Shown here: positions 1 through 12,517 of the stretch, piece after piece
How positions within the stretch are numbered: position 1 is the first letter of the stretch
Layout: each line of letters starts with the position of its first letter
Source: Liolophura sinensis
Taxonomy: Eukaryota > Mollusca > Polyplacophora > Chitonida > Chitonidae
Assembly (NCBI RefSeq): GCF_032854445.1
Contig: NC_088301.1
Location: 55,849,187 to 55,913,186 of the forward strand
Direction of reading: 5' to 3'
DNA length: 64,000 bases
The notes under the pieces: generated by a model
What the model was told of the DNA's origin: nothing
The model's database searches: none
Seen by the model: the letters and a program-made list of their open reading frames with translations, nothing else
Program-made: the position numbers and the translations under genes

Positions 1-3000
1 AGCATGTAATTTACAGCTTTTTTAGTTCACAGTAGGCAGTGGCAAGAAAAGAATACGCTTGCTGGAGTCATTATTAGTCCTTAATACATTTTTTGTGCTA
101 GCCTTCTGCTAGGTTCATATGTAAATTACATGAACATGTGTGGAATGGATTCTGACTCAAAAAACATGTTATACGAGGGCTTTTTGGGAAAAAACGTCCA
201 TATTTGCTAATCAAGTCATATTATCTCTGTTTGTCAAGAATAGCTCAAATTAATACCTTTAAGAAAATATCTTGTACCTATGCTATTTTAGGTGTTAAAA
301 TGATTGAAAAAGTTATAAATGCATTATAAATTTTACAGACTTCATAACCAATTTTGAATGGTAACATATGCACATTTGAGGTTAATATTTTATGAAAGGT
401 AATTATCCGGGCTATTAAGGAAAATTTTGTCAGATTTGCCCTGATTGATTTTTTTTTCAGTATAGTTTATTTAATCTTAACAAAGTAAGAAGCTTTTTAC
501 TCTTTCTTACCAAAAAAAAAAACTATAAAATATTTGTCCAATACATGTATATATTTGTAAATGGTCAAATATGCTGATTAGCCATACTAAGTTCAAGAAG
601 TACAGAATCATTTGGTGGCCTTGAACTGTACATGATTTTGATAAAATTTAAATATGTCTTAGTTTCTATTTCTGTTTGAAGTTGATCCAAAGGAATTTTT
701 TTTTTCTTCTTCTTTATCTATGATGCCGTTTTTTCCCCTTCTAAACAAGCTGCTGATAAGTATACCAACGACACATCAGCATTTAACCAGAAACATGTTT
801 AAAATGGTGTAGTGAACTCTCGATTTGCAGGTGTAGTGAACTCTCGATTTGCAGAACAAATTGTCAATTTGTAGCTATGCTACATACAGCAATTCTAGGC
901 CACAAGTTCGGCAGCACGGTTTTCAACAACACTCTTCATCCCCATTAGTGTTCGTTGTCCTGCAATAAAAGTTTGGTTTTTGAATGAACCTTCATGCATT
1001 TGTGGTGTCAAACATTCTGTTAAAAACTTTTATGTATCTATGCAACACTAAATGTTCCTTATTTCATTTACATGCTGCAATTTTAGGAAGTTAGCTTAAT
1101 TCAATTTTACCTGTTTTGTCATCATATATTATTTTTCTTTGTGTTCACGATACTTTGCTGTTAATCTGAAAGTTTGCTAATATATTTCCTTATATGTTCT
1201 CTGTTTTTAGAGGATCATGAATGTCATTCTGAGTACAGAATACATTATGAATCTCTAATTTATGCTTTTTCTTCAGTAACTTATTCTATTTTTAAACATA
1301 CATTAAATCCCATTGACCTCTACCCTTGCCATAAAGGAATTGTGTATAGCATTGTGCATATTTAGATCATATCACTAAAAGTTTTTTAAAAAGGCCTCGT
1401 AGAGATACGTAATCTATGTATAAATCTTGTATACATTTATAGCATTGAATTTTTAACATCTGTATACATTATTGACAGATCTTTAAAGCCAATTCCACAA
1501 TGCAGTTACAAATTTCACACAAAATGTAAAACTTGTTACATGGTTTCAGGAGTTGATAGTGTGGTTGATTTGTCAGGACATGACACTTGAGAAAATATAC
1601 ATCCCTCTGAATCCCTCAGGTGAGATTCGTTTTGTTGACTGATGAAATTGAAAACAGTGACAACCTGATATTGTATTTGTCAATGATATCATCAATCAAA
1701 AGCAAGAGGCGTGTTATTTTTATTTTTTTTTAATTTTTATTTAGGTTAAATGACATCTCAAACATGGACAGAGGCATTTAATCTTGCAATCAGTGCTTTT
1801 ACTAGTATATTTACTTCAGTTGTTTACGCTTGTTTTGTTGGGATTTGCAACATGTGAATGACATATTTTGACAAAAATAGTGGCATACCCACCTCCATAC
1901 AAAGTAGCAAAGGTTATTTTGAAGTGGCCTTATAAGTCACATTGCTGTAGACTATCCCATCCCTGACTCACCCATTTACGGAATGGTGTTATTAGAATAT
2001 GCTTATATGAGATTTTCTGAGAGTATAGGTATTGGAGCTAAAGCTTGACATTGGTTCTTACTGGTGAAACCTCCCTTTGCCCTCAGTGCTTTCCAAGCTT
2101 TTGATGTATGTATGACAAACTTATATCATTTCAACTTTGTTGGGTTCCTAACGGTTTCATAGCCATAAACAAAGACTGAACATATTTATGTTTGTTTCTT
2201 CTAGGTCATTATTACTCTTTTGAAAAAAAAAATTATGTGAAATAAACATGACTTCAACTTTGGTTTAAGCCTACTGCCATTTAAATTAAGTTTTGGTTGC
2301 TATAAATGTGAAGAAAGTAAAAGGTGTCATAAGTATACTTGCAAAATATTTACTAAATGAGTAAAGATTCAAGATTATTAATGGCTTATAGAACAAATAC
2401 TATTAAAACTTTGTTTCTTCCTTGATCAGACAGAATCAGAAGAGGTCTTTGCTGATATGACGTTTTATCTGTGACAAACTGCATTAAAATTTGAAAACCC
2501 TTTTGAAACTCCTTTTCTTTTTTCATTCCTTAAGGGGCTTATTTTATTGCGGATTTTTTTTTCATACAGCCATGAACTTGAGAGAGTGTGTCAAAGTGTG
2601 ACTTATACTTGTTCTGTTGATGTAGAGAAAGTAACAATGCAGGCAGAAAGTATTACACACTCTACCTGTGATACAGCATGGGTATCAGCATTATATAATA
2701 CAGGTTTTTGAGTTTAACATGATGATTTCCCTGCAACAACGCCATGATAATAAACTAAAATACCTGAGGATATAGTTGTATGTATTTGTGCTGTGCTGGA
2801 GATGTGTTAAGGCTTTCTCAAACCTAAATTGTGTGAAAATACTGTATATATCTGATATAAGCAATTACCTTCACATACCTACAAAAACAAGAACAGACAT
2901 CACAAGAAAACCAATACTCATTACATGATGCTCATTTAACAGGTAACTCAGTAGTGGGCAAAACTGAGTGCTAAACAGCATTTGAAGCTGATTAACATCT

Positions 3001-4300
3001 TTGCTAATAAATGTTGCTTTTGGTGAATACTACAGTGGATCTATCCTTATTCTCGTCTGGATCATCTTAATTTCTGATCTACCAAAAACAAACTTATAAA
3101 TCTTTCCTGAGTTAGACCTTTAAAATATTTCTCTCCAGCTGCCCATGGAGAAAGATATTCAAATGAAAGGTGCTCCTTACAGAATTTGTTTCCCTCTCCA
3201 AATTAACACTTCACAAGCAATACCAAAAGCATTTGTCTCGGCTATTGATTAAATCAAGTTCAAAATTCTGTATTAGAAGTATCTTTGTGGTGAAATTTTA
3301 ATTATGGTTTGCTTTGATGTGTCTCTCTGCTCCTGGTATTGACAACTTCTTTTTTTCCCACAAAATAAAGGATGCTGAGGTCATTCAGACATATAGAGAG
3401 TTTACCTGCAAAAGTCCAATATAAAACTGATCCAACAGACACATGTAGGTACATGTGCCTTGCTGATACAGGCAGACATTCATGTGTATATCATACCCAC
3501 TTCTATGCTTACAGGACATGATGCTGTCTTGAAAAGCAATTTCTGTTCGCGTTTATTGGATTAACTTCTTCTCCCAGACGAACTTAAAGGATCACAGAGA
3601 GAGGTAAATGTCAGTGTTTCAAATGTCGACTGCACGGAGATCTAGGAAGAGCGGAAATTGAACGTGTGGCATTGAGAGTTTCTAAGGTCTTCGTGCTGAT
3701 CGAGCGTATATATAACAGTATTGATCAAATACAGTTGGTTTGGAGTTTGGGCCGCCTCTAACCATTCACAAAATACACATACGCTGTGTATTCCAGTATT
3801 TCCAGCAGCATTTCTCCTGTCAAGCGCTGAAAGAATTGTAAACAAGCACAACCGATAGCAAAGCTAGTTCTAACCTTTTATAAAGGTCGGGATGTTAAAG
3901 TCCCACAAAACAGAATACCAAAGGACTCGTCGAGTCCCAGTGGCGGGTTTCCTTTGAACTGAAATTATTGTCCGATGGAATGATGAATGTCATCATATTT
4001 AACATGCTTTAACTATGTATCGTGCATATGATGTCACATCTGGAGAGAAATTTTGTAAGTTTTGGGCGTTATGCTATTTTGGGAATCCAAACTGGCGTTT
4101 TAGTGCATGACTGGAAATGTCAACCACGCACTGTCGCCTGTACTGAATCAGAAAGACAACTCTCATAGGTTTGGATATACAACTCCACATGTAATCCTTG
4201 AAAGGCTTCTTCTGTAATGGTTGGTTTGTATACAACTTAAAAGCCAAACAAGGCTGCATTGTATCGACTAGGACATCACAATGGAGTGTCTTCTGCTGGC
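1..4300. other. AT-rich stretch without a convincing gene
   Basis: No long frame with protein-like composition. Two short exon-like segments with splice-like borders (895-959 minus, 1550-1619 plus) are discussed as findings. An AATAAA on the minus strand lies at 467-472. Confidence 0.5.
807..854. repeat. Exact 24-bp tandem duplication
   Basis: 'gtgtagtgaactctcgattt' + 'gcag' occurs twice in a row without mismatch. Confidence 0.85.
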
Positions 4301-4324
4301 TAAGAATGTAGGTTTAATTGAATG

Positions 4325-4795
4325 TATCGAGTGTTGGATATGGGTGCGGACGTAAATCGGATGCTGTACCAATTACTTGGATATGGATGTGGACGTAAAT
4401 CGGGTTTTGTACCAATTACTTGAATATGGATATGTAAATCCGTTGTTGTACCAATTACTTGGATATGTATGTGGACGTAAATCCGTTGTTGTACCAATTT
4501 CTTGGATGTGGACGTAAAATTACTTGCATATGGATATGTAAATCGGGTGTTGTACCGATTACTTGGATATGTATGTGGACGTAAATCGGGTGTTGTACCA
4601 ATTACTTGGATATCGATGTGGATGTAAATCGGGTGTTGTACCAATTACTTGGATATGGATGTGGACGTAAAATTACTTGCATATGGATATGTAAATCGGG
4701 TGTTGTACCGATTACTTGGATATGTATGTGGACGTAAATCGGGTGTTGTACCAATTACTTGGATATCGATGTGGACGTAAATCGGGTTTTGTACC
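4325..4795. repeat. Minisatellite, unit about 43 bp with a 153-bp higher-order repeat
   Basis: Repeats of 'gtggacgtaaatcgggtgt' followed by 'tgtaccaattacttggatat'. A larger block containing the variant 'ttgtaccgattacttg' recurs with a shift of 153 bases (4552 and 4705). About 11 units. The open frame on the minus strand here is a by-product of the repeat. Confidence 0.9.
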
Positions 4796-4812
4796 AAACT
4801 TCTGGATGCAAG

Positions 4813-6345
4813 GCGGATGTTTATAGAAGTAATTCAGGTGTTTACTAAACAAACAGCTAGCTCCGGCTATGAGCATGGGCATAACTCAGGTGTTTACTAA
4901 GCGAACAGATAGCTCCGGCTATGAGCATGGGCATAACTCAGGTGTTTACTAAGCGAACAGCTAGCTCCGGCTGCGAGCATGGGCATAACTCAGGTGTTTA
5001 CTAAGCGAAGTCAGCTCTGGCTATGAGCATGGGCATAACTCAGGTGTTTACTAAGCGAACAGCTAGCTCCGGCTATGAGAACGGGCATAACTCAGGTGTT
5101 TACTAAACGAGCAGCTAGCTCCGGCTATGAGCATGGGCATAACTCAGATGTTTATTAAGCGAAGTCAGCTCTGGCTATGAGCATGGGCATAACTCAGGTG
5201 TTTACTAAACGAGCAGCTAGCTCCGGCTATGAGCATGGGCATAACTCATTTGTTTATTAAGCGAAGTCAGCTCTGGCTATGAGCATGGGCATAACTCAGG
5301 TGTTTACCAAACGAACAGCTACCTCCGGCTATGAGAATGGGCATAACTCAGGTGTTTACTAAGCGAACAGCTAGGTCCAGCTCTGAGCATGGGCATAACT
5401 CAGGTGTTTACTAAGCGAACAGCTAGCTCCGGCTCTGAGCATGGGCATAACTCAGGTGTTTACTAAGCGAACAGCTAGCTCCGGCTACGAGCATGGGCAT
5501 AACTCAGGTGTTTACTAAGCGAACAGCTAGCTCTGGCTCTGAGCATGGGCATAACTCAGGTGTTTACTAAGCGAACAGCTAGCTCCAGCTCTGAGCATGG
5601 GCATAACTCAGGTGTTTACTAAACGAGCAGCTAGCTCCGGCTCTGAACATGGGCATAATTCAGGTGTTTACTAAGCGAACAGCTAGCTCCGGCTCTGAGC
5701 ATGGGCATAACTCAGGTGTTTACTAAGCGAGCAGCTAGCTCTGGCTATGAGCATTGGCATAACTCAGGTGTTTACTAAGCGAACAACTAGCTCCGGCTAT
5801 GAGCATGGGCATAACTCAGGTGTTTACTAAGCGAACAGCTAGCTCTGGCTCTGAGCATGGGCATAACTCAGGTGTTTACTAAGCGAACAGCTAGCTCCAG
5901 CTCTGAGCATGGGCATAACTCAGGTGTTTACTAAACGAACAGCTAGCTCCGGCTATGAGCATGGGCATAGCTCAGGTGTTTACTAAGCGAACAACTAGCT
6001 CCGGCTATGAGCATGGGCATAGCTCAGGTGTTTACTAAGCAAACAGCTACCTCCGGCTATGAGCATGGGCATAACTCAGGTGTTTACTAAGCGAACAGCT
6101 ACCTCCGGCTATGAGCATGGGCATAACTCAGGTGTTTACTAAGCGAACAGCTAGCTCCGGCTATGAGCATGGGCATAACTCAGGTGTTTACTAAGCGAAC
6201 AGCTAGCTCCGGCTCTGAGCATGGGCATAATTCAGGTGTTTACTAAACGAGCAGCTAGCTCCGGCTCTGAACATGGGCATAATTCAGGTGTTTATTAAGC
6301 CAGCAGCTAGCTCTGGCTATGAGTATGGGCATAACTCAGGTGTTT
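4813..6345. repeat. Minisatellite, unit 52 bp, about 29 copies
   Basis: Unit 'gagcatgggcataactcagg' + 'tgtttactaagcgaacagct' + 'agctccggctat'. Shorter 50-base variants carry 'gcgaagtcagctctggctat'. Copies differ by a few bases, e.g. ctccggctat/ctccggctct/ctccagctct. The first copies follow immediately after the 43-bp array. Confidence 0.93.
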
Positions 6346-6655
6346 TACTTAGGGAGAAGGTGGCTCTGGGAACTGAGGTAATTCAGGTGTTTTAACAAGA
6401 AGATGACTATTCAGTTTTTCTTTTCTTGGAATGGACATAATTCAAGTGACTTGTCAAACATCTTACTCTATACGTGTGGACGTTATTTTGGTGTCTTACA
6501 ATGTAACTAACTCTGTATTGATGTATTTCAGATGTCTGTGATGCAAAACAGTCACACCTAGCTCTAAGAAAGGGTGTGATACGGGTGTTGTATCAAGCAT
6601 CTGGCTCTAAGTATGGACGTTATTCAAGTGTTTCACCAACCATCTGGGGTAAAAA
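6346..6655. repeat. Decayed units of the 52-bp minisatellite family
   Basis: Diverged copies continue past the regular array, e.g. 'ggctctaagtatggacgtta' then 'ttcaagtgtttcaccaacca'. They share features with both neighbouring arrays. Confidence 0.55.
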
Positions 6656-6659
6656 TGTT

Positions 6660-8157
6660 TTTTTTTTAAAAAGTCCTCTGTTGGGGTAGAAAAGTGTATA
6701 TGTGTATGCAACAGTTAGATGCGTGCTCATTCGAGCTTATACACCATGTTCATTTCGCTGCGATAAACCATTGTCTGAACTCAAGTGTGAAACACATTGT
6801 TTGTGCATACATGCACTGACTGTTTCTAGCGGACGTTACTTGCCACACGCTTAATAAATAATAGCTAGTTAGGGACTGCAAGGCAATCACTAACACTGCA
6901 TAGAATGAGTGCTGGAGCATTGATTTGCAATGCATCGGAAGTCATAAACAGCTTTATGCAATAAATCTGGTTCCATGACTTCTCGTAAAATCATTCCCTG
7001 CATCATCTGGTTAAGCCAGTTCCCTTCCTTCCTTGTTATTCAAAGAACAAAGATTAAAATATGTGACTAAATTCTGCAGAGAAAATTAAAGATCCACCGA
7101 CAAATCCCTTTGACACACGGCCTTAACATACGGAGTGCACGTAAGACAAAAGCAAAACCTCTCGTCGTTTAGTGGGCGCCAGTATATCTGACATACACTA
7201 TACATAACGTCATGAAGAGTTTACACGAGTTGTCATTCACTATGAAATGTCTGGGGCTTTCGCAGTTTTGCCTTACACCCGCGCATTTATGGTCATGCTG
7301 CCCGTGGTCATTGGTGGTCAGATTTATCCTAAAGCTGTCTTCAACACGACCTGTACATCAATTTGGTTAATTAAAACCCCAAATAACCGGGAAAATTGAT
7401 TCTATTAATATGCCTATGGATCCGCGGTACTTCCGCGGTGGCACATCTACAGATGGTCGGTGGTGCCGAACAGTTGGCGTGAATGCCAACTCTGTGGATA
7501 CCTCAATACAGTTCACATCGATTCACGGGAGCTGCCTTGAGCTAAACAACAAAAAAGCCAACATAGGGTCTTTTCAGAGGAAGACTGATTGTCTTGGCAA
7601 ACGTTTGACCGGTAGATCGCGAAAGCTGGTTCTTCTCACATTTTGAAGACTTTGTCCCTATCACAATATGCAAGTGGTAGTTATATTGTTTCTATTATGC
7701 TTCTGCATCACTGACACATCGGCGCACCGCCTGGGGTGACTTAGAGTCGTATGAATCACAATCTGCTCACAAATAGCCTTATCATGCCCTACGGTGGACT
7801 TCTTCACAAAAGGAATCCGATAATTTTGCCCATCGAGGGCGAAGAAGGTCATCTTAACCAGCTCCAATGCGCATTCAGCAAGGAGGCCGTTTTAAACCCA
7901 TAACAGTCAGATTATACCCGGAAACATGCGCCCATCCGAAACTCACAAGTGGCTGTAAACATGCATATATAGGTACATGCATATGGGGTCGTCAAAGAAA
8001 TATACCGTAATAAACATTAATTTTGCCATTCAACTTATGAGCTCGTTTGATACAACTATAAACAAACATAATTATGAATAAATACCACTCAGTTGCTACG
8101 CTTAGTTACACGAGTAGGCATATTACATGCATGTGTTACAGTAGGCCTATATTTATG

Positions 8158-8199
<42 letters not shown>

Positions 8200-11150
8200 T
8201 GGCACATGCACTGCCGTGCTCATAGAGCCCTATATAATCGCGCGGTGTTCATGGTGCCATATACATTCGATGTTGCTATTTGTTTAACACCTAGACCATG
8301 ACAACGACAACCGTCACATGCATGTGTTTAACAAATACTTACAGAAGTTTGCAAACACATAAAACTAAAACGCTAATCGATTATACACATACAGTCCCAC
8401 ACGTGTGAGCCACAATATTTATAGGCAAGCATAAATATACCTACACCAAGACTTCGTTTAGAGTTGCACGACATGATTTGAATACGCATCTTTAACCCAC
8501 TGAGTACGTCTTTAATTCAATGTCTCGGCTATATATGTATATAGCAAATGATCGAAATAGATGTAACTTTATTACATGCATAAAGCAAGGTATATGCGAT
8601 GGGTAAACGCGCTCCTAATACTGTAGATGAGGATAATTATGCTTTTTCAGCAGTGAGTTCATACCCGTTATGGAGTACAGGTTTTGTTTATTTATGTTTT
8701 TTTTTATAGGGCCTTTGAACCTCACACACTCCTTCCCCAAACTTTGGATGGAATGGTTCCGCTATCCCCTGTATGTTAATTGCTGTACGGACCACTAGGT
8801 ACAATAATAAGACATGTACAAGACCACTGCAGGCCTATATATACTACTTCTGCTATGACGAATCCATGCATACACATACTAGCATGTATATTCAACAGTC
8901 TTGTGTATATACTAACCCCTTCGACTAATTCAGACCTGCATAAAGTCAACAAACTATAATACATTAAAGTCTGCTATGCATAGTTACATATGGAAACGTA
9001 TGCAGTACAGCCGTAATGTAATTTTTTTTTTGTGCGCGTGTACAAGTTTTTACATATCCTCGTATTGTTTACATATATAACGCACGCACGTCAAGTTATT
9101 GAAATACAAAGGCCTACATATACCATCATGCCAGTCATCACGCACTTTTTAAGCGAAAGAATTAAAAAACTGTATTTTGAAATATCCCCTGGGCTAAATT
9201 AATATCTGTATTAATGAATAACCAACATGAGAATGGTAGGGTGTGGTTGACGTTCTGCGGCGAGGCCGTGTTACAATCACTTCTTGTATATGGTATTACA
9301 AGATTGAAGTATTAAAACAGATTAACATCTGGTCTATTGCTGACACATGCAAGTGTATGGACCCGAACAGGCACTCGAAGTCATATACAAAGGCATAAAA
9401 CGTTGTATATTAGCCACAAATAAGTACACCTTGTAGCTAGCCTAAAAACCCAGCGCATCCGGAACGACAGCGCATCCGATCATGTTATACCTCTTCTAGG
9501 ATTTTAAAACCCCCTGGAATTTATTAATAAACTCATTACATGTATTATGAATTAAAGCAAATTTAAAATGACCTATTACATTGTAATCGTTTTTTTCTCC
9601 GTAGGTTTGTGGGCCCACGTAGATCCAGGGCATGGGAATTTCGTGCTCTACACGCATAATACAAACCAACCCATGCGGCAAGTGAACAATGACACATTAG
9701 CGGTAAAGCGGCAACACCTGCCCGCCTGCAGTTAAAAGGTGTGGTCCACCACGTGCTGTGTAACTGTATCAAGCATAGCGTGTCAGGTCATGTGGCCCAT
9801 ATACGTCCATAATGTAACCAGGCTGCCAATCTAGATATTGCATCTTACAAACAAAAGACAATCTAGATGGGACAGTACTGTTTACATGACACAGTTGTCA
9901 TCGCTACCTTGCATCCCATCTCCTTTCGCCTGACAAAACATTAAAGGAAACGAACTATAGCTTCAAAACTGAGTTCAGCAGCATTAAAGAACACTACTGT
10001 TTAAGGATTGAGGCTACACTACAAATCACTTAGACTGAGAGATTTTTGATCAAGTAGACAAGTCAGCGATTCTCTTGATCCTTGTATTAATATAGACAGA
10101 CAATGCGGCTGTGAGAGTGAAATTCACTTAAACGCATGTGCAGGCTACTAAACCATGAATGTAATACGCACTTCCAAGTAATGCCAAAGCAAGAGTCACC
10201 TAACCGCCTTCTTTTTATGTTACAACGTATGGCAATTGTATTTATCTACAAGACTAAAGCCTTATAACACTATGCTTTGACTGAAGTCACAAACATGTGT
10301 TTCTGAGAGGCATCCAGTATCTTATCTGACATGTATGCTGTGGGTGTTGGAAATAGGAAGTATGCCCACCAAACAAACTGAAGATTAAAACATTAAGTCA
10401 TGTCAATGCTCCCTCTAGTCTCCTAGATTAAAGGGACCATCTTTAGGGTAGTCAGGTGAATCTAAAGGGAACATAAAGCTTTGAGAGCTTTACACAATGT
10501 AGTGACCTAGTACCCTCAACAAAGTTCATCAACATTTGTTGTGATGTGCACTTAACTACTGAATACATAATGTTGCCATAGTAAGTCCATGATACTAGTA
10601 TGGGCACAGGAAATTAGAATTTACTGTCCAGTCATCATGTTTTTCATTTTTCTAAACAGTTCATTATATCTATATGTGACACATACAAAAATCAGCAATC
10701 TACAACCAAAACTTAAAGCATTCAAACTTCGTGTTACAATGGAGAGGGTTTCATCAGTAATTACCGGTACACTTTTCCAGTACTGCTCATAGCAATATCG
10801 TATCATCAAAATGTATACAGTGAATTTGCATGAAGCTGATCCTGACTAGATACTGTTACCAAATATTTAGTCAGAATTGGCCTTATCTTCAAAGCTTCAC
10901 TGCTTGCCAAGGCAAACAACATAAACAAAGCAACTTTGCATCATGTGTCATCATTCAGTTTAATTATTCTGTTATCACAAACATTACATTTTGTTTGCTA
11001 AAACAATTCACTCATATTACTGTAAAACCATCGTTTGTGAGTTAAAAATCTTTGGAAAACAAAACCTGGCTTCGCCTAAACAAAAACTTCATCACATTTG
11101 GCATTTGTTTTCACAGTATTATTTACAATATTCCTTTCACTGCTTGTGTT
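6660..11150. other. Region with no recognised gene
   Basis: Contains short frames at 7410-7646 (+) and 7661-7867 (-) in a less AT-rich patch, and a TA microsatellite at 8160. Nothing matches a family I know. Confidence 0.5.
8160..8198. repeat. (TA)n microsatellite
   Basis: About 19 TA dinucleotides without interruption. Confidence 0.95.
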
Positions 11151-11156
11151 GGAAAT

Positions 11157-11162
11157 TTATTT
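11157..11162 (-). terminator. Possible poly(A) signal of the DYRK2 gene
   Basis: AATAAA on the minus strand about 1.36 kb below the kinase stop codon. The intervening 11163-12517 is AT-rich with no recognisable coding sequence, consistent with a long 3'UTR. The site is common by chance in such DNA. Confidence 0.25.
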
Positions 11163-12517
11163 ACATTGGTGGGGATTGGATTGAGGCAGTTAAAGGACAA
11201 TTCTAGTAGTGAATAGAAATCTAAGGAGTTCTGCTGCCATTATGTGCATGGATTATTATTTAGTCTTTCTCCTGCAATACGAGACCCAAAAATTACTGTA
11301 GTTTTTCGTTCTTTTCCTTCTTAATAAAAATATACAAAAAAAAAGAAAGAAACAATAAAACAAAGACACAAAAAAAAAAGAAAAGATATATACTTGACAG
11401 CATGTACTTTCACAACCCCTCAAATGAGATTATCTTCAGAAGATCAGGTTCTGGTGGGCTATATAAAAGCGATTATACAAATACTGCTTCCAAGACTAGT
11501 GCTGGACAGAGTGGATCATGCTAGGGTTCAAGACACCAATGTAAACCAACCTGTAACACACACACACAGAGTCTGAACATGGAGCCTGCTGGTCAGCAGG
11601 GTCATACATCTCTTTACATAATGATTTGTGAGCAAATTAAAGGTGGGTATCTCTTTTCTCACAGAGATGCTCAAGTCGAAAGTCGAAATGCGTTCCATTA
11701 ATTCGAAAGAATACCTAACTTTGTAACGTACAAGTTAAGCACTAAAAACTCTGTGTATTCATTGAATGTATAAATAAACAAGATATTTTTAAAATATCAG
11801 GCAGAAATATTTATATAATTGTTTCTTAAGACAAAACTCAGAGTTACCTGGAATATAGAATTTTGTAAATGCCATTAATGTCAAACCAAACTAGTACACT
11901 TGTAATTCACACATTCACTTCAGACTATTTTACATTAAAAACACAAATATCTATAGATACAATCTGGAAACCATTGGTCCTAAAACATGAAGTTCATATC
12001 ACAGTGACAGGGCAGACCAGCATTTCACTCAACATTTGTGATCTTAAAACTGATCACAGTAAAACCTGTCACACCTAACTCTGCATGACAACTTCCACCG
12101 GCAACTCTACTTTGCCAGATTGTTCATTGAGTCTAAAATTGCAAATTGTGTTCCACACACTGAATTTCAGATTTCCATTACAACAGTACATATAGCTGTT
12201 TTGAGTATTTCAAACTGATAAACCTTATGGTAGGATAATTTCACATCCCACTAAGGATAATGCTCCGAAATCCATATGCAGAGTATATTATGGAGACAGC
12301 ATTATGCAGAGACTCAAGTAATTAAATCCACGAGATATTTAAAACACAGTAAAAGTTGAAAATGATATTCATAGTGCTCTTTTGAGAAATAAAATCCTCC
12401 ACAAAAAACTGTGGCAGGTGCTATAAAATGCTGTAAACAAACAAATCTGTTGCCCTAGATATTTTCAGAGAGTGGACGGTTTCAAAAAAGAAATCTTGAA
12501 TTAGCTGGAGTTGTGCT

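Noticed and set aside
4300-4644. 114-codon frame on the minus strand
   Set aside because: It is the translation of the 43-bp minisatellite; its repeated peptide follows the DNA repeat.
4813-6345. CRISPR-like array
   Set aside because: The units are contiguous tandem repeats without unique spacers, in a eukaryotic genome.
7410-7867. Two short frames (plus 7410-7646, minus 7661-7867) in a less AT-rich patch
   Set aside because: Not recognised; the minus one lacks an ATG at its proposed start, and neither has clear splice sites.
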